Shown piece by piece: positions 50,779-60,187 of a stretch of 64,000 nt of DNA. The stretch's first letter is position 1; each line of letters begins with the position of its first letter. A program made the translations under genes and the position numbers. The notes beneath the pieces are model-generated. The model saw only the letters and a list, made by a program, of their open reading frames with translations. It searched no databases and was not told the origin of the DNA. Location of the stretch: assembly GCA_013697915.1 (NCBI GenBank), contig JACCVY010000006.1, positions 28,292-92,291 on the forward strand, in the 5' to 3' direction. Source of the DNA: Blastocatellia bacterium (GTDB lineage: Bacteria; Acidobacteriota; Blastocatellia; Pyrinomonadales; Pyrinomonadaceae).

Positions 50779-51723
50779 CTACCCCGTCATCTCCCTTTCA
50801 CTTTCAACCATTGTTTCGCTCACCAGCATGGGCTCAATATCTGCCTCTAAATGCAACGCAATGTCGGAAAAGGCCCGCTCAGTTTCCGGGCGTGTCCAAC
50901 CATGTTCTTCCTTTAGCGAGTCTTCAACATTAGTGCGCAAATCCGCATGGATTCTCGTCAGGCGACGGCTGGCGGTGGCTTCATGCACGCCAAGAATGGC
51001 ACCGGCTTCGCGCAACTTAAGTCCATCAAAATAGTAAAGCTTTACTAATAATCGGTCCTCATCCGAGAGGTGGCCGATCGAAGCCGCTAACGCTTTTTGT
51101 AAATCAGCACTGGCGCGTTTTTCAGAAACTTCTACCTCCGGGTTAAACCTTTCGGCATGACCACTCCAGGAAGGACCTTCCTTCTGCAGCAAACGATCGA
51201 AATCAGCATCATCCTCAGTTTGCACCAGGCGCGATTGCTTTCGATGCTGGTCGACGGCTAGTTGTCCGACTACCGCGCGCAGCCAGCCAGCCAATGAGCC
51301 GCGGCCGGAATAGTAGGTCAGCTTGCTTGCCGGCTTGCCATCTTCGCGAATTCTCAGTCCGTGAAGTTCGGCCCAAATCGATTGTGCCAAATCTTCGGCA
51401 CCTTCCTCGTTGGCACTAACTGAACGGGCCGCCGAGCGCACAGTCGATCCGAAACGTGCGACCAGATCGGTCCAGGCTTTTTCGTTGCCTTGTTCGCAAG
51501 CCACAATCAGGCAAAGATCGTCCGCCTGGAGTTTGTCAACGAACTCATTAACCTCGGCAAGCGATGAGTCGGCGTTGTCCCGCAAAAGATATTTCTCAAG
51601 CGCCGCGCGAATCCTTGGTACCAGCGTCTCCCCAGAAATCGCATAGGTATCGCTGGCGCGCGCTAAGAGGCGCGCCGCGTTGGCCGCTAAAGTCTTCTCG
51701 ATTTCTTCAACTTTTCGATTCAC
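50779..51723 (-). CDS. RNA polymerase sigma factor (ECF-like, extended N-terminus)
   Basis: EEGAEDLAQSIWAELHGLRI; SIGHLSDEDRLLVKLYYFDGLKLREAGAILGVHEATASRRLTRI. Confidence 0.87.
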   Translation of the reverse strand: MNRKVEEIEKTLAANAARLLARASDTYAISGETLVPRIRAALEKYLLRDNADSSLAEVNEFVDKLQADDLCLIVACEQGNEKAWTDLVARFGSTVRSAARSVSANEEGAEDLAQSIWAELHGLRIREDGKPASKLTYYSGRGSLAGWLRAVVGQLAVDQHRKQSRLVQTEDDADFDRLLQKEGPSWSGHAERFNPEVEVSEKRASADLQKALAASIGHLSDEDRLLVKLYYFDGLKLREAGAILGVHEATASRRLTRIHADLRTNVEDSLKEEHGWTRPETERAFSDIALHLEADIEPMLVSETMVESEREMTG

Positions 51724-51841
51724 GGGGGGACCTGACCAGGTTTTGCCAATGCTAACACGTTGTACTCGACGCGGCGCGCCAAAAGGTTGGATGACTTCAA
51801 GCCCTGCGCGTTGCCGACGACCGCATTTTAAGTTATCAACT

Positions 51842-51870
51842 TTGACACCGTTTAGAGCCTGCGCTAGATT
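51842..51870 (+). promoter_or_regulatory. Candidate sigma-70 promoter upstream of queE
   Basis: TTGACA - 17 nt - TAGATT. Confidence 0.45.
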
Positions 51871-51918
51871 GAATTTCGCAAGTTAAGCCGTGCAATAATC
51901 CCGCAAATTGATTTTTCA

Positions 51919-52563
51919 ATGTTAAGAGTCACCGAAATATTTCGTTCAATCCAGGGCGAATCTACTTACGCCGGCCGCCCCTGCACCTTCATCAGACTAA
52001 CCGGTTGCCCGATGCGTTGTGTGTGGTGTGACAGTGAATACACCTTCAGTGGAGGCGAACACATCTCGCTGGCTCAAGTGATGGACCAGGTCAAGCTGTT
52101 CGGTTGTAGTCTGGTCGAAGTAACCGGCGGCGAACCATTGGCACAGCAGCCGGGCCTGGAATTAATTGAAGCGTTGTGTGCGGCAGATTATGAAGTGCTG
52201 GTGGAGACCGGCGGATACTTTTCAACCGAGAGCGTGGACCCAAGAGCCAAAATCATTCTCGACGTGAAGTGTCCGGCGTCAGGCGAAGCAGAGCGAAACC
52301 ACTGGCCCAACCTTGAGCGGTTACGAGCAGACAAAGACGAGGTTAAGTTTGTGATTGCTGATTTTGAAGACTGGGTGTACGCGCAAGAGATCATCAAAGA
52401 GCACAACCTGATCCAACGGACTAAGGCTGTGCTGATCTCGCCGGCGTGGGGTCTGATCGATTTGCAGGAGTTGGCTGAATCAGTGGCTGGCAGCGGACTG
52501 GAAGTTCGTATGCAACTGCAGTTGCACAAATACATCTGGGGACCTGAGGCCCGAAGCGTTTAA
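51919..52563 (+). CDS. queE: 7-carboxy-7-deazaguanine synthase
   Basis: EIFRSIQGESTYAGRPCTFIRLTGCPMRCVWCDSEYTFSGG radical SAM motif; next to queC. Confidence 0.93.
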   Translation: MLRVTEIFRSIQGESTYAGRPCTFIRLTGCPMRCVWCDSEYTFSGGEHISLAQVMDQVKLFGCSLVEVTGGEPLAQQPGLELIEALCAADYEVLVETGGYFSTESVDPRAKIILDVKCPASGEAERNHWPNLERLRADKDEVKFVIADFEDWVYAQEIIKEHNLIQRTKAVLISPAWGLIDLQELAESVAGSGLEVRMQLQLHKYIWGPEARSV

Positions 52564-53309
52564 TGGGTGGACACGACGACATCGCTTACCGCGGCCCAGC
52601 CGAATCCAATGATGAGCAAGCCGAGTTGGCGGTTTGTCTTGTGTCGGGTGGCATGGATTCGTGCGTAACGGCGGCCATTGCTCATCGCGATGTTCCGCGG
52701 CTTGCATTTCTTCACATTTCGTATGGGCAGCGAACTGAGGCCCGGGAGCTACAAGCCTTTGAAGCGCTGGCCGAATACTATGGAATTAATGAGCGTCTCG
52801 TTGTTTCATTGGTCCATCTCGCTCAAATTGGTGGCTCCTCGTTAACTGACATTGGTCTTGCGATCGCTCCGGCAAATCTTCAAAGCCAGTCGATTCCCAC
52901 CAGCTATGTGCCGTTTCGCAATGCTCACCTGCTGTCCGTGGCTACCAGTTGGGCGGAAGTAATCGGTGGCCGCTATATCTACATCGGCGCTGTCGCCGAA
53001 GATTCTTCCGGTTACCCGGACTGTCGCCCGGAATTTTACGAAGCATTCCAAAGAACAATTGAAATAGGGACAAAGCCTTTGACGAAGGTCGAAATCAGAA
53101 CTCCAGTGATTGCCATGAATAAATCCGAGATTGTGCGACTTGGACAAGAGTTAAACGCGCCGCTCGAGCTTACCTGGTCGTGTTATGCACGTTCGGATAG
53201 AGCTTGCGGTGAGTGTGATTCCTGTGCTTTGCGCCTGCGGGCATTTCGTGCCGCCGGCGTTTCTGACCCGATTCCATATGTGCTTGACAGCGCGAGGTTT
53301 GCTTATTAA
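52563..53309 (+). CDS. queC: 7-cyano-7-deazaguanine synthase
   Basis: VCLVSGGMDSCVTAAIA PP-loop; SCYARSDRACGECDSCALRLRAF; overlaps queE stop (TAATG). Confidence 0.94.
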   Translation: MGGHDDIAYRGPAESNDEQAELAVCLVSGGMDSCVTAAIAHRDVPRLAFLHISYGQRTEARELQAFEALAEYYGINERLVVSLVHLAQIGGSSLTDIGLAIAPANLQSQSIPTSYVPFRNAHLLSVATSWAEVIGGRYIYIGAVAEDSSGYPDCRPEFYEAFQRTIEIGTKPLTKVEIRTPVIAMNKSEIVRLGQELNAPLELTWSCYARSDRACGECDSCALRLRAFRAAGVSDPIPYVLDSARFAY

Positions 53310-53421
53310 CTTTAGGCCGCTCGTTTCAGTTTCAATGTTACAACCGGGAGTTGGTTCCGAGCATCCTATGGACTCTCCCGATATCTCAAAATTCTTAGTA
53401 AACTTTTTGGAGGAAGCCTTA

Positions 53422-54714
53422 ATGTTTCGCAGATATCTATTCGCCTCGGTCGCCCTTGTGGTGCTTTTTGTTGCGACTGCGGTTTTAGCAGCAGCACAGG
53501 CTGGCCAACTTCGCGGCCATGTGGCCATGAAGCAAGCTGACGGAACGACAGTGCCCGCCGCCGGCGCTCAGATTGATGTTTTCCGAACAGACATTCCCGG
53601 AAAATACGAAACTAAGACAGATAAGAAAGGTGAATTTGTATTCGCCGGATTGCCTTTCCAGGGAACCTACATAGTGGCAGCTAGTCTAGCGGGAGCGAGC
53701 CCGGATTGGATCCCAAACGTTAAAGCGGGTCGCGAGATTGATTACCCGTTCACCTTAACGCCTGGTGACGGCGCCCGATTGACTCTGGAGCAGATGAAGG
53801 CAGCGATGGCGCAAAAGTCCGGGAGTGGTGGTGGCGCTGCCCAACCGAGTGCGGTGGACAAGGCCAAGCAAGCGGAAATCGCGCGCGAGGTTGCGGAAAT
53901 TGCTGCTTCCAACGAGAAGGCTAAGAATGCCAACGTAATCATCGACCGAACGTTCAAAGCGGGAAACGCGGCGCTGTTGGCAAAAAACTACGATGAAGCG
54001 ATTAAACAATATCAGGAAGGTCTTGCAGCCGATGCAGGGCAGTCCGCGCTTTTGACGAACGAAGCCGCAGCGTACAAAGCGCGTGGTGTGGAAAAGTACA
54101 ACGCGGGCATTTCCGCAACAGACGATGCCGCAAAAAACTCCAGCCTTGAGGCCGCAAAAAGCGATTTTAAAGCTGCCGCCGAGGCCAGCGCGAAAGCTGC
54201 GACATTGATCAAAGCGCTGCCGGTTCCTGCCGAGCCCGCAGAGTTGGCACGTTACAATGGAAATAAAATTGCCGCGTTCAGCACGAATGCGGAAGCAATG
54301 CGTCTTCTGGTCACAAAAGTTGATTCAACTCAAGCCGATGCCGGTTTAGCAGCTTTCAAGGATTACATCGCAGCGGAGCCTGATCCGGTGAAGAAAGCTA
54401 AGGCACAACTGGATGCTGCGCAGATGCTTTTGGACGCAGGAGCCGTCGATAAGTCATATGCTGAGTTTCACACGATTCTCGAAGCGCAGCCCGACAACCC
54501 TGATGCGAATTTGGGCGCCGGACTATCGCTGTTCGCCAGTGGCGACAAAGCAAAATATCAGAACGCAGCAAACTACCTTCAGCACTACGTGGACGTTGCT
54601 CCGGACACGCACAAATTCAAGGCTGATGCCAAAGCAATTCTGGCTGAGCTGAAGAACACCGAAAAGGTTGTGCCGGACAAAACTACGAGTCCTACCCGCC
54701 GTCGTCGTCCCTGA
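53422..54714 (+). CDS. Secreted TPR protein with carboxypeptidase-regulatory-like N-terminal domain
   Basis: Signal peptide MFRRYLFASVALVVLFVATAVLA; GAQIDVFRTDIPGKYETKTDKKGEFVFAGLPFQGTYIVAA; TPR-like helices; start ATG 53422. Confidence 0.8.
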   Translation: MFRRYLFASVALVVLFVATAVLAAAQAGQLRGHVAMKQADGTTVPAAGAQIDVFRTDIPGKYETKTDKKGEFVFAGLPFQGTYIVAASLAGASPDWIPNVKAGREIDYPFTLTPGDGARLTLEQMKAAMAQKSGSGGGAAQPSAVDKAKQAEIAREVAEIAASNEKAKNANVIIDRTFKAGNAALLAKNYDEAIKQYQEGLAADAGQSALLTNEAAAYKARGVEKYNAGISATDDAAKNSSLEAAKSDFKAAAEASAKAATLIKALPVPAEPAELARYNGNKIAAFSTNAEAMRLLVTKVDSTQADAGLAAFKDYIAAEPDPVKKAKAQLDAAQMLLDAGAVDKSYAEFHTILEAQPDNPDANLGAGLSLFASGDKAKYQNAANYLQHYVDVAPDTHKFKADAKAILAELKNTEKVVPDKTTSPTRRRRP

Positions 54715-54737
54715 TAACTGTCCGACGCTTAGATAAA

Positions 54738-54775
54738 AGCCGTGACCGGGACCTTCAACCCCTCACGGCTTTTTG
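54738..54775 (+). terminator. Intrinsic terminator
   Basis: AGCCGTGA ccgggaccttcaacccc TCACGGCT TTTTG. Confidence 0.75.
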
Positions 54776-54854
54776 CTGCTCGTTTCGGCTGCACGCCTTC
54801 ACTCCGAACCAACTGAAGGGCGCAATTTGAGCTTATTTCTTGAAAATTTCGGTC

Positions 54855-54883
54855 TTGACAGTGCAGGAGTCAACTTGTACTAT
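54855..54883 (+). promoter_or_regulatory. Sigma-70-type promoter upstream of pilB
   Basis: TTGACA - 17 nt - TACTAT. Confidence 0.6.
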
Positions 54884-55012
54884 CTTTGACCAACGGTGTT
54901 TAGCGCCGTCCGCTGTCAGTCCCAACCCCAGCCCTGCACTAGACTTTTTGAGCAGAATTCGGCGGCCCGTCCCGTCAAACCATTTCTTGGATATCTCAGC
55001 ATCGGGGTACAA

Positions 55013-56812
55013 ATGTCCGCTAAACTAGGCGAAATTCTCGTTCGGGAGAATCTCATCAGCCCGCAGCATCTGCGTGAAGCACTGGACTACCAACGCGAGC
55101 ACGGCGGTCGTTTGGGCTATAATCTTGTCAAACTCGGCCTCGTCTCTGACGACATGATCACGGCTGTTCTGTCGCGGCAGTACGGCATTCCTTCCGTCAA
55201 CCTGGAACTCTTCCAAATCGACGAACAGGTCCTGCACCTCATACCGCAGGAAGTGGCGCAGAAGTATTCTGTGCTACCTCTATCTCGCGTAGGCGCCAGC
55301 CTAACGCTGGCTATGGTGGATCCCACCAACGTGTTTGCCATGGATGACGTCAAGTTCATGACCGGGCTTAACGTCGAGCCAGTGGTAGTCGCGGAAGCAA
55401 GTATCCAACACGCAATCGCCCGTTACTACGGCACCTCCAAAGAAATTGAATTGTCGGCTATCGGCGTCGATGAAGTAGTGTTCGAAGGGGCAAGTGCTAA
55501 AAGCGCCAACGGCGGCATCACTCACGCCGACCTCGTTTCTCTGGACACCATCGACTTTGATACTGATCGCACCGAGGACGTCGAAGTACTCGAAGACAAC
55601 GAAGAGATCGATCTCTCTACACTCTCTCGGATCAGCGAGGACGCTCCGGTTGTCAGATTAGTAAATGTGCTGCTGGTCGATGCGCTTCGTCGCGGAGCAT
55701 CAGACATCCACGTCGAACCTTACGAAAAGGAACTGCGCATCCGCTTCCGTATTGACGGTGTTCTTTACGATGTAATGCGTCCACCACTGAAGATGCGTGA
55801 TGCTCTGATTTCGCGCGTCAAGATCATGGCGAAACTGGACATCTCTGAAAAGCGTCTACCTCAGGATGGTCGCATCAAAATCAAAGTGAAGGTTGATGCG
55901 CGTTCGCGCGAACTCGACTTTCGCGTTTCCACACTGCCCACCTTGTTTGGCGAAAAAGTTGTGCTTCGTCTGTTGGATAAAGAAAACCTGATGCTTGACA
56001 TGACCAAGCTGGGTTTCGAGCCTGGATCGCTGGTGAAATTTCAGCGCAACATATCCAAGCCTTACGGTATGGTGCTGGTAACCGGGCCGACAGGCAGTGG
56101 TAAGACAAATACGCTTTATTCCGCACTGCAATCCCTCAACACGGTTCAGACGAACATTATGACGGCCGAGGATCCTGTCGAATTCAATTTGATGGGAATA
56201 AACCAGGTGCAAATGAAAGAGCAGATCGGTCTGAACTTTGCGGCCGCTCTTCGTTCTTTCCTGCGTCAGGATCCCAACATCATCCTGGTCGGAGAAATTC
56301 GCGACTTTGAAACCGCAGAAATTGCTATCAAAGCAGCATTGACCGGCCATCTAGTGCTTTCCACACTGCACACGAATGATGCTCCCTCCACCATTTCCCG
56401 GCTGATGAACATGGGTATCGAGCCTTTCCTCGTCGCCACCAGCGTCAACCTCATACAAGCCCAACGCCTTATTCGCCGCGTTTGTAAGGACTGCAAGCGT
56501 GAGCACCCCACCCCGCCGGAAGCCCTCATGGAAGTTGGTTTCTCCGCCGAAGATGCCAAGAACCTCAAGACGTATAAAGGCAAGGGTTGTTCGACTTGCA
56601 ACAACACGGGTTACAAAGGTCGCATTGGTCTTTATGAAGTAATGGAAGTTAATGATGACATACGCGAGCTGATCCTAATCGGCGCTTCCTCGCTCGAATT
56701 GAGAAAGAAAGCGATTGAAGACGGAATGATCACCTTGCGCGAATCCGGACTGACTAAGGTTCGTGCCGGCTTAACCACGCTCGACGAAGTTGTTCGCGAG
56801 ACAGTGGCCTAG
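55013..56812 (+). CDS. pilB: Type IV pilus assembly ATPase
   Basis: LGEILVRENLISPQHLREAL; VTGPTGSGKTNTLYSAL; LRQDPNIILVGEIRDFETAEIA; CKDCKREH...CSTCNNTGYKGR. Confidence 0.95.
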   Translation: MSAKLGEILVRENLISPQHLREALDYQREHGGRLGYNLVKLGLVSDDMITAVLSRQYGIPSVNLELFQIDEQVLHLIPQEVAQKYSVLPLSRVGASLTLAMVDPTNVFAMDDVKFMTGLNVEPVVVAEASIQHAIARYYGTSKEIELSAIGVDEVVFEGASAKSANGGITHADLVSLDTIDFDTDRTEDVEVLEDNEEIDLSTLSRISEDAPVVRLVNVLLVDALRRGASDIHVEPYEKELRIRFRIDGVLYDVMRPPLKMRDALISRVKIMAKLDISEKRLPQDGRIKIKVKVDARSRELDFRVSTLPTLFGEKVVLRLLDKENLMLDMTKLGFEPGSLVKFQRNISKPYGMVLVTGPTGSGKTNTLYSALQSLNTVQTNIMTAEDPVEFNLMGINQVQMKEQIGLNFAAALRSFLRQDPNIILVGEIRDFETAEIAIKAALTGHLVLSTLHTNDAPSTISRLMNMGIEPFLVATSVNLIQAQRLIRRVCKDCKREHPTPPEALMEVGFSAEDAKNLKTYKGKGCSTCNNTGYKGRIGLYEVMEVNDDIRELILIGASSLELRKKAIEDGMITLRESGLTKVRAGLTTLDEVVRETVA

Positions 56813-56827
56813 AAAGAAGGAAGAATT

Positions 56828-57565
56828 ATGTTGCGAACAGTAGCGCTCTCACTTCTGATGCTGATTTCAGTAGGCGTAATGCTGCCTTTTGCCAGTTCGA
56901 CGGCGCACGGCATTCGCCAGAGTTCCGTGTCAAATCATCACCGGCGCTATCGACGCCATTCGCGCGCATGGTGGCGACGTCATCGCGCCCGTTTGCGGAT
57001 GCGCCGCGCCGCGGCAATGGCCCACCGCAATGCCCCGCTTGGCCCGGTTCTGATGCTGCCAACAAATAGTCTGCTGCCGACCGCCGCGCTGCCAAAGCTA
57101 CCTGCCGGCTGGGATAAACCTGCCGTCGCCAACAACGGGGAAATCAAATTCAAGAGCGAAAGCACTGCGCCGGCTCCGAGCCAGGCCACACTTTCTGTTA
57201 TTGCTCGCAGCCGCCCAAATCCTGCTTACCTTACGCAACGAGAAGAGCGAAGCATGCTCGCGGGTGTAACCTTCGCTGATTTGCGCCGCACGGTGATCGA
57301 AAAAATGATCAAAGCTGGTGGCTGGGTAGTAAACGATTACCAGCGCCAGGTTAATGGCGCGCGCGTTTTCGTAGTTATCGCACAAACTCCCAGCGACGGA
57401 CGTTCGCCGGAGAAAGCGTGGAACTTCTACTTCGCCGAGATCGACGGAAAAATTTACAGCCTGAGCCTGAATACGCCAGTGCAGTATTCAGATCGATTGG
57501 CTGCCGAAGGTGAAAAGTTCCTTTCCTCGTTGCGCGAAAAAGCTAACGCAACGGACAAACGGTAA
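56828..57565 (+). CDS. Secreted Arg/His-rich protein of unknown function within the pil cluster
   Basis: Signal-like N-terminus MLRTVALSLLMLISVGVMLPFASS then HHRRYRRHSRAWWRRHRARLRMRRAAA; between pilB and pilT. Confidence 0.7.
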   Translation: MLRTVALSLLMLISVGVMLPFASSTAHGIRQSSVSNHHRRYRRHSRAWWRRHRARLRMRRAAAMAHRNAPLGPVLMLPTNSLLPTAALPKLPAGWDKPAVANNGEIKFKSESTAPAPSQATLSVIARSRPNPAYLTQREERSMLAGVTFADLRRTVIEKMIKAGGWVVNDYQRQVNGARVFVVIAQTPSDGRSPEKAWNFYFAEIDGKIYSLSLNTPVQYSDRLAAEGEKFLSSLREKANATDKR

Positions 57566-57621
57566 GTCTGCCAGGGCTGCTGCAACTAACTACACCGACT
57601 TCACTTCAGGAGCTGCCGCTA

Positions 57622-58800
57622 ATGCCATTGAACGATTCAACCCCGCAAATCACCCTCTCGGAACTGCTGCGCAAGCTGTCGGAACTGGGCGGTTCGGATT
57701 TGCACATCACCACAGGCTCGGCGCCTCAAGTCCGCGTTGATGGACATCTTCGATCGCTGGAAGGCTATCGCGAGATGACTGCCGCCGATACTAAGCAGCT
57801 CGCCTACTCGGTGCTCACCGACGCCCAGAAACATCGTTTTGAAGAGAACCTCGAGCTCGATTTTTCTTTTGGTGTGAAGGGCCTCTCTCGCTTTCGCGCC
57901 AACCTCTTCAATCAGAGAGGCGCGGTCGGCGCCGTGTTCCGAGCCATTCCTTACGAAATCAAAGCATTCGAAGACCTTGGCCTGCCGCCTGTCGTCAAAC
58001 AGCTTTGCGATAAACCGCGCGGTTTGATTCTGGTCACGGGACCGACCGGCTCCGGTAAATCAACCACGTTGGCTTCAATGATCGACAAGATCAATCGCGA
58101 TCGACACGAGCATATTTTGACGATCGAAGACCCAATCGAGTTTCTGCATAACCACAAGAATTGTCTGGTGAACCAGAGGGAAGTCAACGCCGATACTCAT
58201 GGGTTTGCAGCCGCACTGCGCACTGCTTTGCGTCAGGATCCGGATATTGTCCTGGTCGGTGAAATGCGCGACTTGGAAACGATTGAGTCGGCGCTGCGCA
58301 TCGCAGAAACTGGACATCTCACACTGGCTACCTTGCACACTAATTCGGCTGCATCCACCATCAACCGCATCATCGATGTTTTCCCGTCGGATCAGCAATC
58401 ACAGATTCGCGCCCAGCTTTCGCTCGTGCTTGAAGGCATTCTTTGCCAAGCGCTGCTGCCGCGCGCCGAAGGGACCGGCCGAGCCATGGCGCTTGAGATA
58501 TTGGTTCCCAACACCGCCATCCGAAACCTGATTCGCGAAGACAAAGTCCATCAAATCTATTCGATGATGCAAACCGGTCAGGACAAGTATGGTATGCAGA
58601 CCTTTAATCAAGCGCTCGCGACTCTCTATCACAAGCGCTCAATCAGCATGGATACAGCCTTGCAACGATCGTCAAACGTCGATGAGTTGAAAGAGCTGAT
58701 CGAACGCGGGTCGGGACTTAATACCGGCAATGGAAATAAACTACATCCGAGTCCCTACGCGCAGGGTCGACCAATCGGAACTAGACCAGCGGTTAGATAA
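57622..58800 (+). CDS. pilT: Type IV pilus twitching ATPase
   Basis: LRKLSELGGSDLHITTGSAPQVRVDG; VTGPTGSGKSTTLASMIDKIN; LRQDPDIVLVGEMRDLETIESALRIAETGHLTLATLHTNSA. Confidence 0.96.
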   Translation: MPLNDSTPQITLSELLRKLSELGGSDLHITTGSAPQVRVDGHLRSLEGYREMTAADTKQLAYSVLTDAQKHRFEENLELDFSFGVKGLSRFRANLFNQRGAVGAVFRAIPYEIKAFEDLGLPPVVKQLCDKPRGLILVTGPTGSGKSTTLASMIDKINRDRHEHILTIEDPIEFLHNHKNCLVNQREVNADTHGFAAALRTALRQDPDIVLVGEMRDLETIESALRIAETGHLTLATLHTNSAASTINRIIDVFPSDQQSQIRAQLSLVLEGILCQALLPRAEGTGRAMALEILVPNTAIRNLIREDKVHQIYSMMQTGQDKYGMQTFNQALATLYHKRSISMDTALQRSSNVDELKELIERGSGLNTGNGNKLHPSPYAQGRPIGTRPAVR

Positions 58801-58826
58801 ACTGCCTTTCCTGGAGCTTCAACGCT

Positions 58827-60056
58827 ATGCCTACTTACGTATTCAAAGGCCGCAACAAACTAAATGAGACTATTGTCGGTGAACGAGTTGCCGACAACCG
58901 CGATGCGCTGCGACAGATCCTGCGTCGCGAGCAGGTGACGCTCACGTCCGTCAAGGAAAAAGGCCGCGAGATAGGAATTCCGAAGATCGGCGGCCGAAAG
59001 AAAGTTAAGGCCAAGGATCTTTCTATCTTCACGCGTCAGTTTTCAGTGATGATCGACGCCGGTTTGCCGCTGGTCCAGTGTCTGGAGATTCTGGCCCAAC
59101 AGCAGGACAACAAATACTTTCAGCAGATCCTTCTGCAAGTGCGCCAGGATGTTGAGGAAGGCTCGACTCTGTCAGGAGCGATGGCGCGCCACCCGCGCGT
59201 TTTCGATCAACTCTACTCCAACATGGTCGAAGCAGGTGAAACAGGCGGTATTCTCGACTTGATTTTGCAGCGCCTTTCGACCTTCATCGAAAAGATTGTC
59301 AAACTGAAACGCGACGTGATTTCCGCGATGATCTATCCGGCGGCGGTCATACTGTTGGCGGTCGCTGCAGTGGCCGTAATCATGGTCGTCGTAATTCCAC
59401 AGTTTCAGAATATTTTTCTAGGCTTGCTGGGACCAGGCGAACAACTTCCCCTGCCCACACGAATCGTGGTCGGCATCAGTAGTTTTCTTGCCGGCTGGGG
59501 TGGACTCGCCATCCTGGTTGGCATTATCGCGTTTGTGATCGCGTTTCGTTCTTATTATAAAACCGACAACGGACGCAAGATCATTGATCGCCTGACTCTA
59601 AAGCTGCCAATTCTGGGAGACATCATGCGCAAAATCGCAGTTGCGCGATTCTCTCGAACCCTGTCGACGTTGCTCTCTTCCGGAGTGCCCATTCTTCAGT
59701 CGCTTGATATTACCGCTCGCACTGCTGGAAACGTAATCATCGAGGAGGCCATCCACAGCGTGCGCATGGGCGTGGAACGCGGTGAAAATTTTGTGGACCC
59801 GCTCAAGGCCACCGATGTCTTTCCGCACATGGTGGCCCAGATGGTAGGCATTGGTGAGCAGACAGGCGCACTCGATGCGATGCTCGGCAAGATCGCGGAC
59901 TTTTACGAACAGGAAGTTGATGCCGCCATCGCAAACCTGCTGACGCTAATGGAACCTCTCCTGATTGGTTTCCTGGGCGTCACCATCGGTTCAATCGTGA
60001 TTGCGATGTACCTGCCACTATTCACGCTGATCGGAAAGCTTGCCACGGCTCACTAA
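58827..60056 (+). CDS. pilC: Type IV pilus inner-membrane platform protein
   Basis: DLSIFTRQFSVMIDAGLPLVQCLEILAQQ; GEQTGALDAMLGKIADFYEQEVDAAIANLLTLMEPLLI. Confidence 0.95.
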   Translation: MPTYVFKGRNKLNETIVGERVADNRDALRQILRREQVTLTSVKEKGREIGIPKIGGRKKVKAKDLSIFTRQFSVMIDAGLPLVQCLEILAQQQDNKYFQQILLQVRQDVEEGSTLSGAMARHPRVFDQLYSNMVEAGETGGILDLILQRLSTFIEKIVKLKRDVISAMIYPAAVILLAVAAVAVIMVVVIPQFQNIFLGLLGPGEQLPLPTRIVVGISSFLAGWGGLAILVGIIAFVIAFRSYYKTDNGRKIIDRLTLKLPILGDIMRKIAVARFSRTLSTLLSSGVPILQSLDITARTAGNVIIEEAIHSVRMGVERGENFVDPLKATDVFPHMVAQMVGIGEQTGALDAMLGKIADFYEQEVDAAIANLLTLMEPLLIGFLGVTIGSIVIAMYLPLFTLIGKLATAH

Positions 60057-60081
60057 ACCGTTCAGCAGCTCGTGATTACTT

Positions 60082-60109
60082 GGGGAGGCTCGATCGAGTC
60101 TCCCCTTTT
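60082..60109 (+). terminator. Intrinsic terminator between pilC and pilS
   Basis: GGGGAGGCTCGATCGAGTCTCCCC TTTT. Confidence 0.75.
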
Positions 60110-60187
60110 CTTTGGTGAGATGCGGAAGCGCTTCCAAGGAAAAACGTTGTCCGTTCGTTCAGCGCTCTGTGGTAGGCTTTCCGCCCA

